From the NCBI GenBank assembly GCA_036365455.1, contig JAWQUS010000004.1:503501-567500 (forward strand): a DNA stretch of 64,000 nt, in the 5' to 3' direction. The stretch is from Macrosoma leucophasiata. Taxonomy: Eukaryota > Arthropoda > Insecta > Lepidoptera > Hedylidae. Below the pieces are notes generated by a model. That model saw only the letters and a program-made list of their open reading frames with translations, searched no databases and was not told the origin of the DNA. A program made the position numbers and the translations under genes. Shown here piece after piece: positions 23,849-35,383 of this stretch (positions are counted from its first letter, which is position 1; every line of letters begins with the position of its first letter).

Positions 23849-24034
23849 CTAGCGGCCCGCCCCGGCTTCGCCCGCGCTGCTCTGCTCCTATTAGTCATAG
23901 CGTAATGTAAGCTATCCTATCTCTCAAGTTGGATCGAACTGCACATGGTGTGCGAATTTTATTATAATCGGTTAAGTGGTTTAGGAGTCCATTGAGGACA
24001 AACATTGTGACACGAGATTTATATATATTAAGAT
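23849..24034 (+). repeat. LINE 3' end, 186 bp, copy 1
   Basis: It begins CTAGCGGCCCGCCCCGGCTT and ends GAGATTTATATATATTAAGA. It is identical over its whole length to 35171-35356. Its form matches RTE-like LINE tails common in insects. Confidence 0.75.
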
Positions 24035-24215
24035 GATCCCCAAACTAGGTCGACCTGTATCTTGGGGATCACCTTCCATTATGTATCATATCAAGTTGGT
24101 TTCTTTCAAATACATTAAATAACTGATAAGATACTAAATTAGGCTTTTATGTTATTTAACCTCTTATAATAAAATAAAAATAAAAATTGAGAAATATGCT
24201 CTGTGTGCTTACGTG

Positions 24216-24312
24216 CAATCTTGTGTGTGTGTGTATGTGTGTGTGCGTGTATGTGTGTGTAAGTGAGTGGGTGTGTAAGTGTGTGTGTGTGTGTGTAAGT
24301 GTGTGTGCGAGT
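24216..24312. repeat. (GT)n microsatellite
   Basis: About 95 bp of interrupted GT repeats (TGTGTGTATGTGTGTGTGCG and similar). Confidence 0.9.
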
Positions 24313-24789
24313 GTTGTCCTGTATGCCAATATCAAAATTGATTCACATAAGTGATATTATAGAAATTAATATACATTCTGTAGCATCATGACTCAAGGCA
24401 AGCAGATATTTCGTTAATTTAAATTTACAACTCATGTAATTAACAATATGTATACCTAATATTTTATTAAGCTTGTTATAGAGACTTATAGACATGTAGC
24501 TGTGTTGGTACTTAATATAACTTGTATTAATTTTAAATGGTTTGCATATTAAATATTTTCTTCAATATTTATATGCTCATCAGTTATAAGTGTATGAACT
24601 CAGCATTATTGCATTAGTGACTCACATGGATACCTACTTGGAAGAACTGACTAACATGAAAGTGGCTCGGCGTGGAGTTAAGATTATTTTCAGGGATCCG
24701 TTCTTCCAGAGGAATGTACCGGAACTCTTATAGGATCACTTGCATGTCTATCTGCCCGCCTGTCGCAGCCAATTTGCTTCAAATCTACT

Positions 24790-25165
24790 GGACCGAGTCG
24801 TAATTTAGTACAATGAAGTGCGCATGGATCGTAGCGATCTACTTGGTTAAGCAATACGGGCGCGGTCGGGTTGTGTGATGGGTGACCGCTAGTGGCAAAT
24901 TAAATGCGCGTTTCCGTGCTTCGGAGGGCACGTTAAGCCGTCGGTCCCGGTTGCTATCGATGGATAGCATAGCAGTCGTTAAGCCGTTGTCGGAGTCCTT
25001 ATGGGCGGTTTGAAAACATCCGACAGCGGATTGACCACTAACCCACCTACCTCCATCAATCCGCATTGGAGCAGCGTGGTGGAGTAAGCTTCAGGCCTCC
25101 CCCCAAAAAGGGGAGAGACTCGTGCCCAGCAGTGGGACATATAATGGGTTGCCATTATTATTATG
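24790..25165 (+). repeat. LINE 3' end ending in GCCCAGCAGTGGGACAT
   Basis: It contains GGGCACGTTAAGCCGTCGGT and GACAGCGGATTGACCACTA and ends in CAGCAGTGGGACATATAATG with an ATT-rich tail. This is a frequent moth LINE 3' end. The clade is not determined. Confidence 0.6.
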
Positions 25166-25264
25166 AAAGTCTGACAAGACTACAAAAATGGAAGCCACTT
25201 TTGATGGACAAATGAGTGTGATATGAGGACAAAAGGCGTTATTAGCAGCACCTTAACATTTTTA

Positions 25265-25450
25265 TTAAATTTATCTATCTAAATCTAAACTAATATTATA
25301 AAGAGGTAATATTTTTTTGTTTGTTTGTTTGTTTGTAATGAATAGGCTCAATAACTACTGGACCGATTTTAAAAATTCTTTCACCATTATGAATGTACAT
25401 CTTTCCAAAGTAACATAGGCTATATTTTATTTTGAAAAAAATTAGGGATT
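25265..25450 (+). repeat. RTE-like LINE fragment
   Basis: CTAATATTATAAAGAGGTAA, a TTTG repeat and ACTACTGGACCGATTTTAAA form a known insect RTE 3' pattern. Confidence 0.6.
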
Positions 25451-25925
25451 CTTGCGAAAACTTCAATAACATAAACCACCGTCGATAAAAATCACTATTG
25501 GAATACCTTAAATCGCGTGCGCTGCAATAACTATTGATGATGGAGCAAAATAATGTACTACGATTTTGTAGACCACATTATTATGTACAGAAAAGTCCGC
25601 GGTAGGGTATATCTAAGTATTATAGTTGCGCCAATATAAAAACTTTTATAGTTTATCAAACTATTTAAATCGGCAACGAAAATAAGATGTCGATATTCAT
25701 ACCATGGTATTTATACTTATCTAAATAATCTTTTTATTTATCAGTAGTTCAAAATACCTTTACATTGCTGTTTAAATTATTTTAATCGGACACTCCATTC
25801 AAAAGATATAGCGAGTTAAAAAATTTGGGTATCTTAAAAATAACTAAGCGCTTCTCCGCGTCGCGTCGCGATGTTGATTGAGCGTAGCTGAAGTGCATGT
25901 GCGTGCAATGTCCACATGTGTGCAA

Positions 25926-25961
25926 TGTGTACTTACCAAGGGGTAAGTACACATTGCACTT
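25926..25961. repeat. Short hairpin near 25.9 kb
   Basis: GTGTACTTACC and GGTAAGTACAC form the core of a 16-bp stem around AAGG. Adjoining GTGCAATGT repeats extend the pairing on one side. Confidence 0.6.
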
Positions 25962-26004
25962 TTGCACCTATGTAGCACTGAATATTGTGCTTATATCTAT
26001 ACAT

Positions 26005-26258
26005 ATATATAAATCAATTGCTGTTCATTAGTCTCGCTAAAACTCGAGAACGGCTGGACCGATTTGGCTAATTTTGGTTTTGAATGATTTTTGGAAGTCC
26101 AGGGAAGGTTTAAAAGGTAAGCAAATGTGAAGAAGTTGAAGGGAAATAGTAAAAACCACAATTTCATTTTCCATACAAATAGTTCGTATCTATCAAACCT
26201 TTGACAAATTATTTCATTGTGAGGCAAAGCGAAGTTTGCCGGAGTTGTTAGTTTGAGA
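26005..26258 (-). repeat. LINE 3' repeat, same family, minus strand
   Basis: It contains AACGGCTGGACCGATTTGGC and ends GCGAAGTTTGCCGGAGTTGT, the complement of the 14.9-kb copy. Confidence 0.65.
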
Positions 26259-26913
26259 TAAGGTTTTGACTTGACATTATGGTGCGTAGAGCAGTAAAAC
26301 AATAGAAAAAATTTTGTTCATTATTTTAAGCGCGATTGTGTGACCGCGTGATTGCAACACAGATTAAACAGATAAGCGACAGACGCGATAAGATAGGTAC
26401 AACGTTAGAATTGTTACGTTAATCTATTATTTGATTGTGCAACATAATGATGGAATAGTTTAGTTAAGCCAATACTGATAATTACTATAATTTAAAGCGT
26501 GCCAAGATTGTGGAGGGAAAAGTTAATTAGGGGATGGAAGTAACATTTCAGCTAATCTACTTCATAACCTGGGCTTCAGAAGATGAACAAAGTAAATAGA
26601 ACGATGAAGAAATTTAATACAAAAAAGCGTATCTCGTATCCTATATTCCTGCAAAGTAGCACAAGTATATTTAATGCTTGGATGAAAATGAAAATATTTG
26701 GAGACTCATATTCCTATTTACGAATTTCCTTATAAACGTTTCCCCCACAAATTAGTTAGTCAGAATATGAGTTTTCTGTAACGATTTTTAACTCCTATAA
26801 CTATTAATAAAAAAAAGTTCTTGTGGTCTTGACAACTTTTGGGCGTAGGACCAGGATGTCCTACCACGCAATTTGTAGGACAATGTCACTATGTCATATT
26901 AGGTATAAATATA

Positions 26914-28197
26914 AGGTTGGGGAAAAAGTTTCTTCGCATTTTTAAGATAATTCAAAACATTTTTTTAATATAGTTTATTTAAATTTAACTAAAGTATGTA
27001 TGTACCATTTTGTTCGATAACCTTTTGCCATCTTGTAGGTAGGGACATGATCCCATTGCTATAATAATTTTGGGACTACTCATCATAATACCGCGACAAG
27101 TGGATTTGGCAGTCCTCTCGTGATGTTAACCTAACATTGCATAAAGAATTCTGAAGGGACCGAAACAGGTGGAAGTCTGAAGGTGCAAGGTCAGGACTAT
27201 ACGGCGGATGCATTAACACCTCCCAGCCAAACTCTCTTATTTTTTTCTGAGTGGCTATAGATGTGCGAGGTCTAGCTTTATCATGATGAAACACCACACC
27301 CCTTCTGTTGATCAATTCCGGCCGCTTTCTCTCAACTTCTTGCTTTAATCTCATCAGTTGTTCGCAGTAGATTTCAGAATCGATTGTCCTGCCTGGTGGT
27401 AATAGCTCATAATGAATAATGCCCTTCCAATCCCACCACACACACAACATCACCTTATTGCGCGTTAACCCGGGTTTCGCAGCAGTCTGTGAAGCCTGAC
27501 CGGCCTTTGACCACGACCTTTTTCGCACGTTCTTGTCGTACGTGATCCACTTCTCATCACCAGTTATCAGCTTCTTCAAAAATGTTTCGGTTTCATTACG
27601 TCGTAATAAAGAATCACAAATGAGTACACAGTTCATTAGGTTTCTTTCAGTGAACTCGTGCGGTACCCAAATATCGAGCATCGATAAAGTATTTTTTTTG
27701 TACCCAGCTTTTTTCAAATGCGCCAAAACTGTTTTGTGATCAATTCTCAGTTCTTCAACTACGTCGTAACTACTGATATGTCGATCTTGCTCCACTTTTT
27801 CAAAAATGGCATCCATTTTATCCGTAATAGGGCGACCAGAGCGAGGTGCATATTTGACATCAAAATTTCCGGATTGAAAACGCTTAAACCAAATTTGTGC
27901 TACTCTCACAGACACTGCACTAGGTCCATAAACATCGCAATCGCGGCTTGCGTTGCATTTTTACCTTTTTTGTAGTATAATTTTAAAATGTATCGAATTT
28001 CTTCATAAGATTCACTCAAATTGACCGTACGAAAAACAAATGAAAATCACACATTTGCCTAATTTGAATTTGGAATCATGTTCTTTAAAATTTTAACTTT
28101 CAATGATACCAAAACCAGCCAGATACAAATACTACAGCCAAAGAGATTATATTACAAGTTCATACATACTATAATGCGAAGACTTTTTCCCCAACCT
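26914..28197 (-). mobile_element. Mariner transposon, mellifera-like, inactive
   Basis: The 1.28-kb element is bounded by near-perfect inverted ends (AGGTTGGGGAAAAAGT...CTTCGCATT, about 28 bp). It sits next to a TA on the left and a changed TA on the right. Its length is normal for a mariner. The interior encodes a transposase on the minus strand. The assignment to the mellifera group rests on the protein's look and the end sequence and is tentative. Confidence 0.9.
27076..28016 (-). pseudogene. Mariner transposase, frameshifted and truncated
   Basis: The main frame (27076-27915) reads VRVAQIWFKRFQSGNF, then WVPHEFTERN, GDEKWITYD, HHDKARPR and YSPDLAPSDFHLF. The three catalytic aspartates of the DD34D signature are present. 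The N-terminal helix-turn-helix part (SESYEEIRYILKLYY) lies in another frame at about 27940-28016, so there is a frameshift near 27940. No ATG precedes it in its frame; a TTG stands where the start would be expected. A stop at 27076-27078 cuts off the C-terminus, although its remnant (NGIMSLPTRWQKVIEQNG) is still readable in the same frame. HHDKARPR replaces the usual HDNARPH. The gene is a pseudogene. Confidence 0.9.
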
Positions 28198-28266
28198 ATT
28201 ATTAATTAACCAATAGAAAAAAAATCAGCTGGTTAATTAAATTTTCATTATTTTTCATGACCTTGT

Positions 28267-28779
28267 AGAAATTAAACTTGCGAATTTTCTCGCGTATACA
28301 ACACTCCCAAACTTCTTACACCCGACGGATAGTCAGAGAGGCTATTGAGATTAAAAAGCATCCAAATTTCAATAGAGAGGCGTTTGTCGACGAATTGGGA
28401 TCCAATTATATCCAAATTGAAATCCCAAACTAGTAAATCTGCAAAACCACGAGATACGGTAGTAATTTTTGAGTGAATCCGGACCGTTATGCCAGACGCC
28501 TCAGAAACAGGTGGCGCTAGCATGACATGGCAACATAGTTTTCAGTAATTTCTCGATAGATGGCGCCACTAGTAGTTTACATCGCACTAGGGTTGTGTTC
28601 CGTCTCAACTATATAAGACCAGGCTGAACATCGTCGAATTAGTCTGCCCGTGACCACGGTAGCTGGAAAGCGACCGAAACGTCGGGTATAAGAAGTTTTG
28701 GGAAAGTTGTATACGCGAGAAAATCCGCAAATTTTAATTCTTCAATGTACGAAGCTCGCGAAAACCTACGAAAACGCTA
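28267..28779 (+). mobile_element. Retroposon family P with inverted ends (Penelope-like), copy 1
   Basis: The left end carries the complement of the right end (GAATTTTCTCGCGTATACAA, then CTTCTTACACCCGACG). The element is flanked by a 14-bp direct repeat, TTTCATGACCTTGT (28253-28266 and 28780-28793). Near the right end are TATATAAGACC and GACCGAAACGTCGGG. Long, variable target duplications argue for target-primed insertion rather than cut-and-paste. Penelope elements are known for inverted terminal pieces and a GAAACGTCGG ribozyme strand. The canonical CTGATGA box is not visible, so the assignment is inferred. Confidence 0.6.
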
Positions 28780-29431
28780 TTTCATGACCTTGTTAATAAC
28801 ACATGTTGGGAAAGGGTGATGAAACCTTTAATTTTTGAGGACAAATACCATGGAAAATCAGCTTGTTAGTAAAGGAAAATAATGTTCCTGTACTAAATAG
28901 GATGAAGACAATTCTAATTTACTGAATGTGCCAATAAACGTATATTTCATTCATTTACTGGGCGTGGTTGCAGTAGTCTTTAATCATAGTAATATCGTTA
29001 ACATATAATGAGCCATAAAAGATAAGAGATTCATAGATATGTAAACATTAGGCATAATTTAATAGATATGATCTGACTCGTGAGTGAAGGGAGCGAGGCG
29101 GCGACTAGAAAATTACACTTAGCGCTAATTACGACATAACTATAAAGAATAATCTTTAATATTTTATACTAGCATCTAAATTTATTTATATCTAAAAGAT
29201 ATGCGTAACGGAAGCCGAAACATACGGATTTATCTGAGGATACAGGGGATTGGAATAATATCTGTCATTATATGTCTGTTTTCATCTCCATTGTATTGTT
29301 AGATGGTAATGTAGAACCACGTAATTTAAATGTACAGGATGAAAAGTAGGGACCTGAGAGTTTTAGTCTTCTTTCTTTAACCACTCACACCATTATATAT
29401 TATTTCTACGTCTTTCCCGTGAATGAAATAC

Positions 29432-29714
29432 TTTTTTTTTATTTAATGGAAGTGGCAAACAAGAATGCAGTTCACATTGATGTTAAGTGATGACTGCAGC
29501 CTATAGACACCCACACAGAGACCAAGGTCAAAATGCAAATGCGTTACCACTCCTGAGGCCTAAGGTGTTATGCCTCTGTGCCGGAAATTACAGGGCCGTA
29601 CATTACCACCTGACCGGAACACGATAGTACTGAACACTACCATTTAGCGGCAAGTAAATCAGGTAATGCGGTGGTGCCTACGCCCGCGAGCTCCGTCACT
29701 GGTGCTCTACCAGT
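29432..29714 (-). repeat. Retroposon family R, full-length copy
   Basis: It is well conserved, with one short deletion near the end (GTGCTCTACCAGTAAA). Confidence 0.85.
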
Positions 29715-29729
29715 AAAAAAACTTTTATT

Positions 29730-32670
29730 TCAATAGATACACAAAATTTCATACATTTCATATATAACTTCAAAGAAATAACATCTAATCTAGGCGATAG
29801 ATAAAGCATCATAAATGAAAAACAAAATACATGGGTATAAAGTAAAAAATAACTAACAAAAAACAAGGAAGTGGGTAGTCAAAGAACGTTAAAATTGTGT
29901 GTAGTGCACACTAGTCCAGTTGCAACAGTATTTGACGTTACATGAACAACACAAACATAGAGCGGAGAGGTAAGGACGCCTGCAGTACTCTAGGGGATTG
30001 CCTTCACGAAATTCTGTCATTGAATTACTTTTTGCCAATTTAAATCCTTAAAATTTGTGTTTTTAATCATAGCAAAATCTATTTAAAGGTAGAAATATTA
30101 AATAAATTCTTTAAAATTTTTGTTTAACTTTTCTTGTTATACATGACATGTGTATTATTCCATTTTCAATTTATTAAAAATAGTCTGGCCTTACTCGGAC
30201 CATTTTTAAGCTTTAATCATTGATATACGCTTTAATATTATATTGATATGATTTTTTTTTTATAATTTCATCTTATGTTTTTACTATGTATATTCTCTTT
30301 ATGAATTAATGCAACTCTGCCAAGAATGTCTCTTTGGCAATTGGTTAAAAATATACAATTGCGTAAGAAAGATAGAGTCCTGATTCCTGAGACTAATCCT
30401 CGACTGTCGTTATCATTAGTTTCGTAAACTGTATCAAGAATTGCCTTGCGTCAAAAGACAAATCCAGACAATCCAAAGCAAATCTCAAGAACTCCGTGAA
30501 GACAACAGCGAAGCCCGACCCGACACTGATCTTACCTTGCACGAAGCCCCGCTTGGCATGCAGGCGCTCCACCGTCTCGCCCACTAGGTCGTCGACGTTC
30601 CCTTGGGGAAAGCTTTGCTATAGTACACAGTTCTTGTCTACCCATACCAACGTTGTTAGTAGTAAATCGTGATGGCGGGGGGAAAAGTTAGGCGGAGGGC
30701 AATACATGCCTTCATGCTTGCATGCAAATAGGATTCGCCAGTTATGTTTTGAGCCACAGATGACGAGCCACAGATGTTGATATTAATCAGTCTGGTTAAC
30801 AAACTCCGAGAGTGCTAACTTTCTCTAATGAGAAAACAACGACATTTTTTTTCCCGGGGATCGAACCCGAAGCTTCAGCATGCTTATCAGGATAGTGGCC
30901 GATAGTTGCCGTTATTTATTGTTAGTATTTTTTTATTATGATGCTCACTATATCGTTATAACTAACTATGATACGAGTGCTAGTGTACACAACTTGACAT
31001 TAAATGCATTATATACAGACATGTGTTAGACATTTTATGAATCAAAGTAGCAAATAAGCATGCAATTGACAATGATGGTAAGTGAATTATACAGCCTATT
31101 GATTCCTAATCTCTAAAAGTCTAAATTGAATTACCTGTACCTAATAATGGGATTGTACCGACTATAAAACTGACTTACTACATATACTGATATGATGAGA
31201 TTTAGTTTCTAGACAGTTTTTATAGTGGAATGAGGAGTATGGATATCATTATTTTTTGATGGTCTTCTAACAATGAAATTCATAAATTATTTTGAATGAA
31301 CAGTAATACTTAACATGCTTCGTTCTTTTTCATGTAAATGAGTAGCAATTTAGCAATTAATACAACTCGCACCACATACAATTTAGTGACTATAATAACA
31401 GTAGCTGAACAACAACACGATCATCCACAACCATATTTGTAAGTCACACGCCACTCAAGATAAAAAGAGTTCATCAAAAGCAAAATGTGAAGTCTGCGTA
31501 TTCTTAGTCACTAACTTACTTGATATAATATTATACTTAATTGATATTTATGGTAAAGGCGCTAGAAGCACCTTTTGTACAAATCAACGATAACATAATT
31601 TCGACTTAGAAACATTTAGCAGCACATTATGTTAGGCCTATCTACCGCTAGACTGAGTTGAAGCAGAGTAACGGAACGAAGAGATAAAATTGGTCCACAT
31701 CTCACATTGGCTTCGCTGTTCATTACTCGACACCAACTTTATGGAAATGATCCTAGACTCCTGCGTATGTTTTGTCTTAGGTTCACGTCACGCAATAATA
31801 TTAAAACAAAATATGGCTGATCAAGTCAAGAGGAGTAATCTGTTATGATTTTTCACATTTCAAAATTTAATTGTCTTGTGTTTTTTGTCCCTGTGGTCGA
31901 ATGTTTCGCTCATTGTAGAGTAGGGCAAACAACATGGCTTAGTAATTGGACTAGTGCAGTATGTCGCTTTTAGAACAATACAGTGAGCATTATATTTCGG
32001 CAAATTTTACTTCAACAACGTCATGATTTGTACCGTTGATATGCGTAGACAGTTGTCTGGTTGCTTATTTTAAAGGTTAATATCACTAATTTCATTGGGA
32101 TGGTATTAATATTTAAGAATTTTAAATGGCAGTGTTGCTATAGCTGTTTTCTCTCTATCTTATCTCTACAGTTTAATGACTACAACCTAGCATTAGAAGA
32201 GAATAAGCTCGAGTAAACATATTTTTGGTGTAGACGTGACACTTTTAATTAGTTGCATTAATCATTGCAAATGAAAACTAAATAACTTTACTTAACTCCA
32301 GACCAAATAAAATGAATGGTCGTCCTTAAAATGAAATAAGACGAGCCACGCAAGACTGTTTCATCTCGAATAGAAGTGAATCATGTACCGACAATTAATA
32401 CAGTTTAGTTTAACATTTAAATGTACAATAATAATATGTAAACATAGAAATTATGCAAACACTGGATCTATTAAATAAATACGCTTGCACTCAAAGTAAT
32501 GTTAGTAGGTAGTGTGAGTCACTGTGAACAAAGCATGGTAGGTGAAACGCTGGTAGCACTCACGGTCGGAATTAATAAATAACTTCGTTTGCTACCAAAT
32601 TCAAATACAATAGTTGTAAAATGGATGGGACTGAGTTACAAATACTTTGAATTAATTCTTTAGGTTCTGC
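29730..32670. other. Intron stretch, mostly unrecognised
   Basis: Only the SINE A remnant (30689-30920) and a faint retroposon R piece (31035-31165) are recognised. Near 30400-30600 there is a GC-richer patch with a 63-codon minus frame that I cannot assign. Confidence 0.4.
30689..30920 (-). repeat. SINE family A, diverged copy
   Basis: The GCATGCAAATAGGATTCGCC block comes first, and GGGATCGAACCCGAAGC (B-box complement) lies near 30860. Confidence 0.55.
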
Positions 32671-32687
32671 TTCAGCTAGGATAGCTA

Positions 32688-32808
32688 GGATAGTCTGCCC
32701 GTGACCACGGTAGCTGGAAAGCGACCGACACGTCGGGTGTAAGAAGTTTGGAAGTGTTGTATACGCGAGAAAATCCGCAAGTTTAATTTCTACAATGTCA
32801 GCTAGGAT
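32688..32808 (+). mobile_element. Retroposon family P, copy 3, 5'-truncated
   Basis: It contains only the right half of the family (from TAGTCTGCCCGTGACCACGG to GAGAAAATCCGCAAGTTTAA). It is flanked by TCAGCTAGGATA on both sides (left about 32674-32685, right about 32809-32820). The truncation defines the right side as the 3' end. Confidence 0.65.
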
Positions 32809-33006
32809 ATCATAGAGACCATATCTTTCAAGGCGGTTTAAAGATTTATATACTTATAGATTTATATATTGCCATGGATGCACAAGACACTGTAAGACAA
32901 ATCAGGAACATATATGGAAATTAAAGAATGCTTAGTCCCGCATTTTTGTGGAAATTTCTGAGACTTCATATCAAGGAAGTACAATACAATTAAACAAGCT
33001 ATTCAC

Positions 33007-33293
33007 TTTTTTTTATGTAATGAAAGTGGCAAACAAGCATGCAGTTCACATTGTTGTTAAGTGATGACTGCAGCCTATAAACACCCACACAAAGACCAGG
33101 GGTCAAAATGCAGATACGTTACCACTTCTGAGGCCTAAGGTATTGTGCCTCTGTGCCGGATATTACAGGGCGGTACATTACCACCTGACCGGAACACGAT
33201 AGTGCTGAACACTACCATTTAGCGGCAAGTATATTAGGTAATGCGGTGATGCCTACGCCCGCGAGCTCCGTCGCTAGAGCTCTACCACCAGTA
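33007..33293 (-). repeat. Retroposon family R, full-length copy
   Basis: It is full length, with ACTTTT on both sides, a possible short target duplication. Confidence 0.85.
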
Positions 33294-33334
33294 AACTTTT
33301 ATACTGAGATGGACCTTAAAGATGATGATACCTT

Positions 33335-33532
33335 TTTAGTCCAGCGGTGTGAGATGACCGTTTGATTCGAAGGGTAACGGGTTCGATCCCCACACCGGGA
33401 CAAATATTTGTATGGCCTACAGATATTTGTTTCGGGTCTGGGTGTTTGTGTATGTGTTGTATGTGTACAATGGCACCCACGACACAGGTTTATATACCTA
33501 CTGTAGAGCTGTGAGTGTAAGCGTATTTCTAC
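33335..33532 (+). repeat. tRNA-headed SINE family B copy
   Basis: The head AGTCCAGCGGTGTGAGATG and GGGTTCGATCCCC is tRNA-like. The body is TATGGCCTACAGATATTTGT and TTCGGGTCTGGGTGTTTGTG. It ends GAGTGTAAGCGTATTTC. Confidence 0.8.
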
Positions 33533-33789
33533 TACTGGTTGCCGAAGAATGACGAAAGTGGCCAGTTCCGCGTGACCATCATCGCTTGATCTAAAAGGAG
33601 AACACTGTTTTTGGTTATTCCCGAAAACCACTTCACAGTATTCAGGGTTTTTAGCAGAGTCGCTCTTACAAAAAAGGGAAAAGGGACTGAATTTTTCCAA
33701 AAAAAGGGACAAAAAGGGACCAAAATGGAGCCTAAAACAATCTGTTTTTAGGGTTCCGTAGTTAACAAGGAACCTCTATAGTTTCGCTA

Positions 33790-34762
33790 TGTATCCCCCA
33801 TGTATCCCCCAATATAAACAAAACTAAATTCATCCAATTTCAGACTCACAGGAAAAAAGAAATAAACCTTAATATAATCGCAAATAATGTAAAAATTGAG
33901 GAAGCCGACAATACAATATTCCTAGGAATAAGACTTGATAAACACTGTAACTGGAAATCAGTGGCAAACAAGCGTGCAGTTCACATTGATGTTAAGTGAT
34001 GACTGCAGCCTATAGACACCCACACAATGACCAGAGGTCAAAATGCAAATGCGCTGCCACTCCTGAGGCTAACGCCTCTGTGCCGGAAATTACAGAGCCG
34101 TACATTACCACCTGACCGGAACACGATAGTGCTGAACACTACCATTTAACGGCAAGTATATTAGGTAATGCGGTGGTGCCTACGCCCGCGAGCTCCGTCA
34201 CTGGAGCTCTACCACCAGTAAAAATGACGTCTGTGACAAACTTGATAGATTCGTCTTTGCCATAAAAAGACTGCGATTAACTGTATCCAGTGAAGCAGCT
34301 CTAAGTGCTTATCATGGCTTTGTATCCTCAGTCCTTTCGTATGGCCTGTTACTATGGAGAAACTCAGTAGATATTCATAGAGCATTTATTGTACAAAAGA
34401 AATGTATAAGAGCTATCTCCGGTGCTCATATTATGGATAGCTGCAACTCTCTCTTCAAAAAATATAGAATCATGCCACTTGTTTGTATGTACATTAAAGA
34501 ACTTTGTGTATTTGTTAAACAGTATCCAGAATATTTTAATAGCCACTCGCAAGTAGCAAACAGAACAACTGTCTCAGTAAGAAGTACTCGTAAATATAAA
34601 ATATACCTTCCAATATGCCGTTTAGAGCTGTACAAGAGAAATGTATATGTAAACGCTATAACAATATACAATAAATTACCTGACACATTTAAAAGTTTGC
34701 CGTTAAATGTATTCAAAAGGAAGATTAAAAATTGGTTACTTGTTTTTATGACATAAATGAAT
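33790..34762 (+). pseudogene. Jockey/CR1-like LINE reverse-transcriptase C-terminal part, interrupted
   Basis: Before the retroposon at 33961-34220 the frame reads EEADNTIFLGIRLDKHCNWKS. After it comes CDKLDRFVFAIKRLR, SYGLLLWRNSVDIHRAF, QKKCIRAISG, then NKLPDTFKSLPLNVFKRKIK and a stop near 34755. These are the thumb and C-terminal motifs of jockey-type LINE ORF2. The 5' portion of the element is absent. Confidence 0.8.
33961..34220 (-). repeat. Retroposon family R copy inserted in a LINE reading frame
   Basis: It splits a reverse-transcriptase frame between CNWKS and CDKLDRF. It lacks the poly-T end seen in other copies and begins directly at GTGGCAAACAAG. Confidence 0.85.
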
Positions 34763-34862
34763 ACAAAAATATGACATTTGACAAACTCATCTGACAAATT
34801 TTAATTTATAAATTGTAATTTAATTATTTAATTTAAATGGACTCTAACATTATATTTATAAT

Positions 34863-35144
34863 TTTTTTTTTTTTTTATGTAATCGAAGTGGTAAACAAGC
34901 ATGCAGTTCACATTGATGTTAAGTGATGACTGCAGCCTATAGACACCCACACAAGACCAAGGTCAAAATGCAGATGCGTTACCACTCCTGAGGCCTAAGG
35001 TGTTATGCCTCTGTGCCGGAAATTACATTACCACTTGACCGGAACACGATAGTGCTGAACACTACCATTTAGCGGCAAGTATATTAGGTAATGCGGTGGT
35101 GCCTACGCCCGCGAGCTCTGTCACTAGAGCTCTACCACCAGTAA
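34863..35144 (-). repeat. Retroposon family R, full-length copy
   Basis: It has a long T-run followed by all blocks. A small internal deletion removes part of CAGGGCCGTACATTACC. Confidence 0.85.
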
Positions 35145-35170
35145 AAAATATACATACATATATATAATTA

Positions 35171-35356
35171 CTAGCGGCCCGCCCCGGCTTCGCCCGCGCT
35201 GCTCTGCTCCTATTAGTCATAGCGTAATGTAAGCTATCCTATCTCTCAAGTTGGATCGAACTGCACATGGTGTGCGAATTTTATTATAATCGGTTAAGTG
35301 GTTTAGGAGTCCATTGAGGACAAACATTGTGACACGAGATTTATATATATTAAGAT
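35171..35356 (+). repeat. LINE 3' end, 186 bp, copy 2
   Basis: I found no difference from 23849-24034 on reading both. It lies between a retroposon R copy and an older LINE fragment. Confidence 0.75.
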
Positions 35357-35383
35357 TGTTTTACCACTAATTCAATTATCTGT

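Noticed and set aside
24216..24312. Regularly spaced repeats as a possible CRISPR-like array
   Set aside because: It is a plain GT microsatellite. A CRISPR array is not expected in animal DNA.
34433..34797. Open minus-strand frames of about 120 codons
   Set aside because: They are antisense to the LINE reverse-transcriptase C-terminus.
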